The notes beneath the pieces are model-generated. The model had not been told where the DNA came from and did no database searches. It saw only the letters and a list, made by a program, of their open reading frames with translations. A DNA stretch of 64,000 nucleotides, taken from contig CM039182.1 of assembly GCA_008360975.2 (NCBI GenBank), forward strand, positions 48,682,491 through 48,746,490, written 5' to 3'. Numbering within the stretch: the first letter of the stretch is position 1; the number at the start of each line of letters is the position of its first letter. The stretch is from Lichenostomus cassidix. Taxonomy: Eukaryota > Chordata > Aves > Passeriformes > Meliphagidae. A program made the position numbers and the translations under genes. Shown here in pieces: positions 11,241 through 21,905 of this stretch.

Positions 11241-11989
11241 GAAGAGAATTAGTTCTTTTTAGAGGAAACAGCTTCCAACTTTTCTCTTGGTAACTTGAGT
11301 ACAGCCAGATCCAAAGTTTTATCGTGCTTTTTATCTTTCCCTGCAAATGGGTCATGATTTTCCCCCAGTAACCAATTCATTAAGTGCCTTTCCAAACTGG
11401 TGTATCTGTCTTGGCTCAGAGAGGGCCATGCACCAGGTCCAGGGCTGGCACAGCAGATTATGTGAGTCACTGTCCTGCCAGGCAGCATGGCAAAACCTCT
11501 ATTAACACATCTTGTTAATACACATAGAAGTGTCTCCCAGGGTTTTCTTTCCTATCCTAATATGCCACTTTGCCTTTTATTCCTCACTGCTTCCCCTTCC
11601 TGCCCTAGGGAAATATCTTATTCTGACAATTCCTATAACTATTTAATATCCTTGACCTTTTAGTTTGAAGATTTTGGTAAAAGGGTTAGGTATCACCACT
11701 CACTCCAACTAAAGCTCATTCCAGTAGTCCTGATTCCTCAGGGAAAGTGATAGCTCAGAATCTGTCCAGCATTCACAGATCTTAGGCTCCACCCATGGCC
11801 ATTATTTTGTTGTTGTTGTTGTGAAACCCTTTAACCATCTTGAAGCTACAGCAATTGACGGGCCAGATAAATTTATGCAGTTTCCCTTGGAACTCCAGCA
11901 GAGAGCTGCACAGATGTGCCCACTGCATGAGCAATCCCCCATTGCTTTTTGTTTGTTTTGAGCCATGCTCTCTTACACCTCACTCCATG
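11241..11989. other. Non-coding gap between two CR1 fragments
   Basis: No named repeat. It has a TTG microsatellite of five units at about 11807-11821. A 79-codon minus-strand frame (11249-11488) is not recognisable. Confidence 0.45.
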
Positions 11990-12370
11990 CCCCTTAGCTC
12001 TCCCACTGGCACAAACAACACACAATCAATTCTCATAGGCTTTACTCTGTGCCTTTCAAGATTTCGCCATGACTTTTCCAGACTGAAGAGTCCTAGCTTA
12101 TTTAGTCATCTTTGCCCACCCCCATTGCCTCTGAATTCTTTCTAGTTCCACTACATTCTTCCTGAGACAAGGAGATGAGAAATGCATATGGTATTAAAGA
12201 TAGGAGTGAACCAAGGTTATTTTCTGCTTTGTTCTTTAATCCTGTCTTGGCAATTCCTAACATTTTAATTGGTTTTCCATAAAAAAAATTGCTTATAATT
12301 TGAAGGATCTGTCAGAACTCCAAGATCTTGCTCCTGGGGGCAACAGTTAGCTCAAAGTCCATAAATACAT
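11990..12370 (-). mobile_element. Ancient CR1-type LINE fragment
   Basis: The plus strand carries, in order, the diagnostic phrases of the old CR1 subfamilies shared by turtles, crocodilians and birds, in antisense: AGACTGAAGAGTCC near 12080, TTCTTTCTAGTTCCACTACA near 12137-12156, ATTCCTAACATTTTAATTGG near 12253-12272, and AACTCCAAGATCTTGCTCCT near 12317-12336. These are recalled consensus features, matched by eye. The copy is strongly diverged, with several small gaps. It corresponds to the 3' half of ORF2 and has no open frame. Confidence 0.8.
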
Positions 12371-14115
12371 AGCCTGATGTTGGGGTTTTTTTCCATGTAT
12401 ACACATCTTTCCACAGCCTGCAGTGTCAGAGCTACAGCAAATAACATGGGAGTCATTGCACTTCTAACTCTCCATTTCTTCAGTGTGCTCTTACAGCATC
12501 CCAAAAAGGGCCAGAAGTGGGGGTTGCTTCTCTCTAGCTCCAGCTGCAGAGTAAAACAAATGGACTGACTTCAACCATGGATTTACAGTAAAATGGGGTG
12601 CAGCCACAGATTTGGGTGTCAGGACAATTCACATTCTTCTCTATCAGGTGATACAAGAGTGAGCAGATTCCACCCACATGCCACCACTGCCACAGAGTTC
12701 ACCAACTCCTGTGTGGCAGATATAAAACAAGCACATCAAAGACAACCTTTTGACTCAAGAAGAGTTTAAATTCTTAGGAGACAAAGAAATGAAAGGAAAA
12801 GCACACAGAGTGAAGTGAACTTACAAGGATATGCAGAAAGCCAGAGCAAAACCCTCTGAGAGGGAGAGGCAGCTCCACCCCTAAGCTATTTCAGAGTCTT
12901 GTTTGCTGCCTACTCTAACCAGAATTGAATAAAATATTAAGGGAACCATTTGTTCCTCTAAAAACAAAAAACTTAAGGTGATAAATAAAAAGATTCCTAC
13001 ACAGGGGTTGCTTTTCTGTTCTTGCCACTCAAGCCTCCAGCCAAAGTCACCCAGAGCCGATCTCTGCTCTCATGTCCTGCTAGACAAAGGATTGTCCGAC
13101 ACACACCAAAACTATAGATCTGGATAATGAATGGAAACTTTGCCTATAGGCAATAGGAGTGAGGCTAGAAAAATTTTGGAAAGAAACAAGCTTATAAATA
13201 TTTGAGATACTCTTTTCATTTCATGCTTTTTCTTTTCTTTTTTTCCTTTTTCACCTCTCACTCTTCTCTCATCCCCTCCCTATCCTCCCCCAACTCAATA
13301 TACTTAGCAAAGCACCCATGCCAAGCAACTTCAAGTGGAGCCATGGCAAAAATTTACAACATGCAGGAGCCAAGAAAACATCTCCATTCCAAGCTGCATG
13401 CAGGCGTGGGCGGACTCAAGGTGTCATATCAGGCTGTCGAATAAAGTATGAGGGGACAACACTGAATCAAAACCCTTTAAATGAATTGTTTTGTTTTCGT
13501 TCAGTGCCTGGTAGGTGCACCTGTGCTCCAGATGATATACATCTTTGTTTTCCTGCTTAATATTCAGCACATGAGACACACGCATAGAAAAATAAATAAA
13601 AGGGAGGAAAGCATGGAGAGAAGATAGATTTTTTTTTTTCTTAAAGTGCCTTCAGAATTAAATCTTAAGGGTAAGGTCATGCACACAGGAGGCTGGAAAG
13701 ACTGGGCAATTGCCTGTAAGGCTTGCAAAATAAATAGAACTGGCAGGTAGGAGATGGGGGCACTGAAGACAGGAAAAAAGGCTGTATCTCACACACTGCC
13801 AGGGGGACTACGGGTGTTTGATAGCATGAGCAGGTGCAGGAGTGAGTCTTAGAGTCTAATGGAGAAAAGGGGTCTCCCTGGTGTCTCTTGTGACTGTAAT
13901 GCATTTCCCCCAAGATGCAGCTGAAATATATTGTTGCTTCTGTTGTCCTGATGCAGGTGAACTTGCATAAAAGACTGTAAAACTAGTCAGCTATTTCACA
14001 GGCTGGAATCTTGGCAAAACAAGCTGCCATTGCATTGAGTGAAAGTAATAAAAATAGGAGAGGGAGGGAAGAAGGGCTTCTGCAAACACAGGCTCCCTCA
14101 TAACCAGTGAATCCT
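12371..14115. other. Non-coding sequence with a polypyrimidine tract
   Basis: No recognised gene. A long pyrimidine-rich run lies at about 13225-13293 (mainly C and T with few A), and T10 at about 13629-13638. The 13870-14090 part is unique-looking. Confidence 0.45.
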
Positions 14116-14144
14116 TTTTCCTCTTTTCTTTTTCTTCTGTGCAG

Positions 14145-14222
14145 TGTCAGGAATCAAACGGGCAGCAGCTCCTGCTAGATGTGAGCAGTGAACTTGCCCT
14201 GCCCTCCAAGATAAAAGTTTGA
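14145..14222 (+). other. Candidate 3' exon behind a strong splice acceptor
   Basis: A textbook acceptor lies at about 14113-14144: an almost pure pyrimidine tract followed by GTGCAG. The frame starting at 14145 is open for 25 codons (CQESNGQQLLLDVSS...) and stops at TGA 14220-14222. No ATG, donor or upstream exon was found and the peptide is not recognised. Such acceptors occur by chance, so this is a weak call; it may equally be a non-coding exon or nothing. Confidence 0.18.
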
Positions 14223-17200
14223 AAAACTGAAATGGAATCTGCTCCTAAGAGCACAAGCTGTTAGAGCAAACCAAACTGGAGCTGCTGTGTTCGTTTTTCC
14301 CTTTAGAATATCACCCCGGTATTTTGCAGCGATGGCTTCGTACCCTGAGGCCCTTGAACAATTGAGGCAGGGATCCTAATTTTTCTATTGACTTCAGCAA
14401 AGCCCTTCTCTGAATTAAACCTAGGAGTTTAGTTGGCTTTCTGAAGAGGTTAGTAAACTATTTGCAGTATGATTACTATTTAGCTCAAACTAAGCTCCTT
14501 TAAAAGCCTTATATAAGAACAACGTTTTTAGGCTTTGATTCCCTGTAGCCTCCATACTGAAAGCCGAAATCTAACAGGGCAAGTGTAGGCGGGCAGTGCC
14601 ACATGTGAGAAATCTGTCCAGGGACTAAGGAAAAAATTGTCTACAATTACAGGTCTTTGTTTTGATACACACTAAGTTAATTAGTCCTCACGTATCCTAG
14701 TCCTAGATATCCCACCAAATCCCTAGTGCCAATCTGGTTTTTCTTTCTGGGACCCTTAATAAGCACCCACCCACATCTCCCCCAGCATCTTATGCTTTTT
14801 CATGTGCTCACCTCTCAAGCAAAGGACTGGGTGAAAGCCACCAAACTGTCTAAATTAACTGCAGAGAGCAAAAGAAATATGACTGAGCATACTCTACATT
14901 AGGAGCAGGTAATGTTTCTGGCAATATAAAGGCAGAAAGATTTAGAAGGGATGGAGTCACAAGTATTCATCTGGGAATGGATTGCAACTGAAGCTTTGCC
15001 CTTCATCAATGTGCTGTGTTGAAACCAAAATTGGTAATTATGAAGCTGATCTGTGGACTAACACAGTAGAAGTCACAAGCATCCCTATTACATTCAAATG
15101 GTTGCTACCAGGCACTTGGTGATACTCGAACTTTATTTCCCTGTCCACTCCTGAAAGGATCTTTTGTCAGGGAAGGATATTCCATCTTTGGGAAGCTGCC
15201 TTCCATAGATACATCATGGTCTCCCCACAAAAAATTGGCATTAGCGTTAGCATTAGACCGAAAAGATTTCAGTACAGTAACAAAATACAGGGTCAGAGAT
15301 TAGAGAGTTCATAGCAAGGATTTTCTCACTAGCAAAATGAAAGCTTCAATATTTCACTTCAGAGAGTAGGACCCAACAGAAGTACATCCCCTCTTTATCA
15401 CTTCAGTAGGCAGAAGCATTATTAAGGTCACTGAGGTGTAAGGATGGGAAGCTGAAGGCCTGAAACTGTACCCCTGTGTATTTTAAAATGTAGGCTTTTA
15501 CAGTAGTACCAGCAGATAGCAGCTGTTTTAAAATATATATATATATAAAAGGCAGAACTGAGAAGCAACATTTTAAAGAAAGACGTAAGATGAACCCAAA
15601 ACAAGAAAGCCCTTTCTACCTTGGAACAATATGTGAAGATGCATTTCAAGTGTCCCCAAGCCTGTTCACTGCATTACATGATAATTTGTAAGGAAATCTG
15701 GAAATAATTGGCTTGGCTTTGGTGATGACAGAGCCTCTGGTACTGCCCAGCTGAAATTTTCTCCTTACTTTATTCTTTCTTGCTGTCTCTGGCAAGTTGT
15801 TTCCATACTTGTCCTATGATGCCTGAATTTTTCACCCTCCCCCTATTAACAGGAACACACACAACACTCAGTTAAAAAAACCCCTTCAAATCCTGTTAGA
15901 AAGGCCTTCATTAAAATTCTATTAATATCTATTTGTCTCACACTGTGAATAAATTGTTGACACTTCCATGTTCTTCTAAATAAAGCCAAAAATAAAGCAC
16001 TATCTTTCTGAAAAACACTTGACATGCAAGAACAGCCAAGTTCTTGATAGAGCACACTATATTTTCACTAAGGGCTCCACTGTTGAATATTCTGGCAGCT
16101 TAAGATATTCGTCTAAACAGTAAATGCTGTGATAATGGATGCAACATTTCACAATTTAGTTGGGGATCTGCCTACATGAGACACAGTTGCTAAGAAATGG
16201 ACAGATGGAAAAAACCAAAATATTTTTTCAGGCCCCTGACTTTCACTAGCTTTTCACTCCATAACCCTTGGATTGAGATCATGAAGTTCCAGATAGGTTG
16301 AAAAAGAATCAAAATTTTTTAAATATCCATGTATTTACAAGCTTTCTCCCTTCTCCCCTGTCCCTCCTAGGTAGCAGAAGTTCTGCCCGTGTCAGGGAGC
16401 ACGGCAAACCTATAGAGCAAACCTAAGTGGCATTTTCTAGCAGCACTGCCATTTGCCTTTAATATTTTGCAGAACAACAGGAAAACATTCCCAAATCAAG
16501 TACCCAGCAGATACTTTGAAAAGGCTAATCTAGGCAGGAGAAACTGAATAGTAGCCAGGTGAGTCAGAGGTCAGCAGTCTTCTGCTTCACATCAGATGTA
16601 AGGTTCTTCACAGAAGTCTTTATGTCACATAAGAGAGTCTTACTGCAGTTTTAGCAGTTAAAAAAACTATGCATCTTTCCAAGGCAGAAGTTTGTGTGAA
16701 AAAATTAATCATTCCAGAGAAATGGTACTTTGCTAGGCAAAATTATAATTATTTGGCCTTATCTTTTATCTAAACAAGACACAGCTTCCCCTTATCCTTT
16801 TAAGACTTTTTTACATCTCAAATTTTTCATTTGTCCTGTTACCCACTTAGGAGAAGTTCTCTTCCACATTTTTCCCATTACCACTCTTTTCTCCCCTCTC
16901 TTCTGCTCCTCATAAGCTGCTAATTTATCATTTGTGGTGGTATCAGCTTAGCCTGTGGTAGAGTCATGGTGGTCCAAAACTGCTCCAAGATGCTGTCATG
17001 TGTTTTTTTTGGCAGATGTGTCTAGCTCTAAAGTCTGATTATTTTTATTGCTGAGAAGCTCCGAGTAGGGAGATTTCCTGTGCAAACCATTTACTACAAG
17101 CAACTGGTGCAGAGGTCTGGCAGATTTGAGGTCAGCACTGGAAACTGCAGAGCTAAAGCCAAGGAACTTTTCACCACAGATCAACACGAACCCTTCAAGG

Positions 17201-18402
17201 ATACTTACTTTTGACCTTTACACTAACCTGAAGAATATGCTCAGTGAAGTTCTTTCATAATATTGAGCTTTACAATTTAGATCACCAGTAGGACTTTGGT
17301 GCCAAGCCAGGGAAGGTGTCATCTGACTGCTTGCCCCATTTACATTGACCTGAAACAACTTCAAATATAGGATTGCCAGGGATTTGTGAATAAACTGACA
17401 CAGCTGAAGAAAAATAAAATATTTTGGAAAGCAAAAGCAAAACCATGCATGGTTTGGCTCACCACTGTCTCGAATGAGACTTGAATTCCTATGAACATTA
17501 GAAGGATGTAAAACCTCAAAAGAAATCACGAGGTCTATATAACGAGTTCTATTTTTTTCACACATATTCTGGCCTTCATTCACGAAGATGTTCCTATGCC
17601 ATGTTTGGCTTCAACAGAACCATTTTCCTGCTAACACACACTGTCCATTAGCTCTCCTGGTTTATTTCCAGGCACTGCTTTGCACATGCAGACAGGTTAC
17701 AAAAGTCTGTAGAGGACTTAGTGCACTGGCCATCAGCACGGTGTTTGGTTGTCCACACAGAAGATCAAAATGCATATAGAGATGTCAGGATACCAGTTCA
17801 CATGCACATATCAGGGCTCCAGAATTTAATAAACCCAGTCTCCCTTAATTAAATAGAGGAAATGGTCTGGATTTTTTCCACTCTTTTCAGCTCACAAAAC
17901 ACTCCAAATCTCCTTAGTACTTTTAGAGTTGGTCAAATTTCTCACTGTGAAACGACCACTGCACCTAATTCCTCAAGTCTCGCAGGACTCACTGTAAACA
18001 TTTCTGGTCCATCCACACTCAGTAATTTAGCCTTGGAGACATCTTTCCTCATCAAAGAATATACTGCTTCTTCTTTTCAGTGTTTCTAGATATGTATTGA
18101 AGGAGCATCCTTTTCCCAGTGTGTTTCTCAGGAAAGTTTCCTTGCAGAGGAAATGCAAGGGTGGAATCATGGCTTAAATCCTCCAACATACTGCAGTCAG
18201 AACAAAGTGAAAGCAAAGCAAAATACAACAAAAATGGAAAATACCTAACACTTTAAGCATTACAATGGCTAGCAAAAGCACTGGGCTGGGATTTTTCTGA
18301 ACCTCGCAATGGTGTGGCAAGCTGCAAAATAAGAGGAAGGTATTTTGTCAGGAAGGTAGTCAGCATGGTGCTGCTCCCCAGGGACGCAGCCCAAATACTT
18401 GC
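14223..18402. other. Unique-looking non-coding sequence
   Basis: No recognised gene or interspersed repeat. It contains an AT microsatellite of seven units at 15533-15546 and a pyrimidine-rich stretch at about 16780-16915. A minus-strand frame of 121 codons (17218-17583) is not recognisable. Confidence 0.45.
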
Positions 18403-18629
18403 TGTTGGTTGTTTGTGTGTTGTTTTTTGTGTGGGTTGTGTTTGGTGGGTGGGTGTTGTTTTTTGTTGGTGGGTGGGTGGGGTGTGTTGGTTTTTTTGTG
18501 GGTGTTGGGGGGGGGGGTGTTTGGTTTGGTTGGTGTGGTGTGTTTGGGTTGGGGGTTGGTTTGTGGGTGTTGGTGTTTGGTTTGTTGGTGTTTGGGTGTT
18601 GGTTTTTGTTTGTGTGTTTTTTGTTTTTT
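18403..18629 (+). repeat. 227-bp low-complexity tract containing only G and T
   Basis: Every base from 18403 to 18629 on the plus strand is G or T, checked line by line; the flanking bases at 18402 and 18630 are C. It is not a clean repeat: GTTT, GGT, GGGT and TTGG words mix irregularly. It includes G11 at 18507-18517 and several GGGT repeats at 18471-18482. The segment 18500-18517 fits the usual four-run G-quadruplex pattern. Open frames of 77-152 codons across the tract on both strands are artefacts of composition, because a G/T-only strand can form TAA or TAG on neither strand. Confidence 0.97.
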
Positions 18630-21374
18630 CACTTATTTTTAATTTCAATCTTGACTTGTGATCTCCCACTGGTTTGTTTTCAAACCAACACACTTGCCCA
18701 CACAACAGCAAGGTACTTCAAATCTGCTTTGAACTGTGTTAATCAATGTATGCAAGTGTCTTATAGTACAGGCCAGACACCTCACAAACTGGCCCTGCCT
18801 GAGAGCTGCAGAAAAAACAGACCCATAATAACATAAAAATGTAAAAGTATCATTGAGCAGAGAGAGAGAGACGCATTAACACTATTTCTAGGTACATCCT
18901 TGAACAATGGAGCAAACCAAACAATTTTCCCTGTTTTGTTACACCTGAACACAAAGAGAGGGATCCTGTGAGTCACTCCAAGCACCTCCTCCAGTGGTGC
19001 CTGCGGGGCCACAGTACCATACAGAACTGAGCCAAGAGCCAACCATTAAAAGAAACCTGCTCATTAAATTTTCATGCTCATATAGTGATTTAACCCCAGA
19101 GCCTTGTAAGACAAGTATTTCAGCACATTATTTTCACACATCTCCACCAGGTCCACCACATTCCATCTCGTTATTTTTGCAAACACAACCAGTATTTTAT
19201 ATTCTCCAGTTCATTCATTCTTAATGTTTGTGATTCCTCTTATAAAGCTTTGAAATAGCACTTTTTCCTCAAAAGATTTTGTCTTTTTCCACTTGGCCAA
19301 TAATATTTCTGCTGTCACATGGTGGGAGCCAAGACAGCTTTGGTTTGTTTGCTTTTTCGTTTATACACTAGCATCCCTGATCTGCCTTTCCTGTAGATAT
19401 CAAATGAAATGAGAAACATTAGCATCTCTGGTGCAGGACACTGAAAAGGTGTGCATGGCCTCGTCCCAGGAAAATATGAGAATTTTCTCCTTTATCCTAA
19501 TGTATTCCTTACATTAGAAGATAAAGGAGTGGAATTCATCTTGCCTAACATCAGTACAAACACAAGCAACTTAGATTTCCTTTGTAGATGCAGAAAGAAA
19601 AAGGCTCTTGCCTTTTATCATGCTTTATACCATGCTCCATCTTCTCCCATGAGAAAAGCCATGTTATTGAAATATGGTCTCTTTCCATTCACAGCAGCAG
19701 TCAAGGCTGACTGCTCAGATGTAAATGGTTATTTCATACTCTCAGAGTTACATGAGGTGAAGTCCAGCCAATGCATCCTGATCACATAAAAAACACAGAA
19801 CACTAGAAGAAAAACAAGGGTTTTCTTGCAAAGAAAGTTAGTATTTTCAGTCTGTGTCTTCTGAAACAGTACGATGACAAATGGAGATGGCACTTTGTAA
19901 GCTTTATATTTCCACTATTTTCAAACTGGGAGCTCAGCTGATGAAAGAACAGAACTGGCTGAATTTGTATTACTACATTCTTGGACCTTCACTGTCCTCT
20001 GTTACACAGCTATTTATAGAAAGGTTCAAAAATTTAAAAATACTTTTTAAAAGGAAGGATTTTGTGGTTTTCTCTTCTGGTGTAAAATATAAGGCAGCAA
20101 AGACCCAGGCACTTGAGTTAAAATCCCTGCAGTTCTCTAGGATTTGATCTGAACTGGCACCCAGGATTTCCAGAGCCATGGAACTGCCCTGACTTTCAGC
20201 TGCCCTTGACCCCTCGGACACACTCTTGGCAGTTTCCTGTTGCAAACTCAGCCAAGGCAGGGGTAGCGCAGATGCATGGATTGCTTATTGCCTTTTCAAT
20301 GGTGTTGTTTCCATATCAGTTTAGTCAATTTTCCTGTTTATTCACCTTGATTATATTCTGCTCAGTGCAGGAGAAATCACTCTGGGTTCAGCTATCTCAT
20401 GTAAATGCATAGCTTACATTTTTATTTTCGGCGTGGACAGCTAACATTTCTGCAAAATGCCAATGACTGCCGCATGCTGGAGGATGCTGGCTTTTTGTAG
20501 TAACTTTCTTCAGAGAAATAGATGCATTTCCAGTTTAGTGAACTGAAAGGATCAGGCCATGTGGATTCAATACAAGGAGAGAGAAGGGGGTTGGTGACCT
20601 CATTTCGTTGCTTTGAGTGCAACTGCATCTATGCTGTTCCATAAAATTGCGCAAATGTAAACGAGGTGTGAACTGCTTTCACATCTCATTTAGGTAACAG
20701 ATGAGGCATGAAATGTGTTTCACAGGCACGTGTGCCAGAGCAGTATGCTAAGGCTTGTGACAATGAAGAACTCATTTTTTCACACACAAGAACCCCATCT
20801 CAGAGCACCGGATTAGCTCTGAAAAAATGTGTGAAGAGGATAGATATCATCAAGAAATGGCACATTGTCTCTCAAAATGTTTTGGACAGTAATAGAAGCT
20901 CCTGGGGTTCTCTGTCATTGCAAAGTTTGATTTGTTTTTCTTTTACCACAAAATAAGTCACCTTCAGATAGTACCAAACAATGGAAATAAATGAGTAAAC
21001 ATAAAGTCTCTGCTCCTAGTAATGAGCTTCTGAGCCAAAAAGCAGATTCACTTCCCCTGAAGAGCAAGAATCTAAAGTAAAAAAACTCTTCAGATATTTT
21101 TTAAAAAAACACAGGTTGCAAGAATGTTCTTGCCAATCACAGCACATGTAACATCACAGGGCTTTTTTTACTTTCTAAAACAAGTACAGATAAGGTAGAG
21201 GACAGTTAAATCAGGTTTAAGGTAAATGAACGCAGCTATGAAAAAATTTGGGAAAAGATGAAAAAAAGAAAGCCAAAGTCATCATAAAATAAAAAAAGTT
21301 AAAAGTAAAAATGCATTCTAAATTAGAGAGACTCTGCGAAGAACTATGCAACCTATGGAGAGATATTCACCCCC
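18630..21374. other. Non-coding AT-rich sequence
   Basis: No named repeat or recognisable gene. A GA run lies at about 18859-18871. A frame of 112 codons (19451-19789, plus) shows no known motif. Confidence 0.45.
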
Positions 21375-21905
21375 TTGATATCAGGTGAGCATAGAAGGAT
21401 ATTTGCTGACAGAAAGTCAGAAGAAAATCTAAAATGTATTTTGATGCCAGTGGCACAGTTGAAAAGTTCAGCAAAGGACACAGTCATGAGGAGAACTTCA
21501 CATGCTAAGGGCAGCAGAAATGTAGACATCCAAGAGCAGAGCAAAGCAAAACTTCCTTCGCATCACAATGATAAAGAGCTCAAAAAATGTTCTGATTTTT
21601 TTAGAAACCCACCAAAAGTCACTTCAGATGTCTTCAGCATTTATACCTTTTATCACAGAAAAGGTTTGAATGTACCTGTTCAAAATTTGAAGTACTTCCT
21701 TTTGAATTTTCTACCAACTGTGAAACTACAAAAAAAACCAAAACAAACACATTGTCCTCAGTTAAGCACAATTCCCTTGATTGATGTTACAACTTTTATA
21801 AACATTAGAAATAAATTTAAAATTAATGATACATTGTTCATTAGTAGAAATTATTCCTTAGAAAGCACTTTGCATAGACAGTGCTCAAAACCCTGTAAGA
21901 GGTAG
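21375..21905 (+). other. Longest ATG-initiated open frame in the window (176 codons), unrecognised
   Basis: Open from ATG at 21375 to TAG at 21903-21905. The product would be basic and lysine-rich (about 20 kDa), with no signal peptide, membrane segment or domain that I recognise. It lies in A-rich DNA, where long frames arise more easily. My rough estimate is that a frame this long is expected in well under one window of this size and composition, so it is mildly unusual but not proof of a gene. No promoter, acceptor or polyadenylation signal clearly frames it. An alternative is a remnant of an unclassified mobile element. Confidence 0.15.

Noticed and set aside
18253..18836. Overlapping open frames of 77 to 152 codons on both strands
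   Set aside because: They come from the G/T-only tract, which cannot contain most stop codons; the peptides are only threonine/proline/glutamine-rich or glycine/valine/tryptophan-rich strings.
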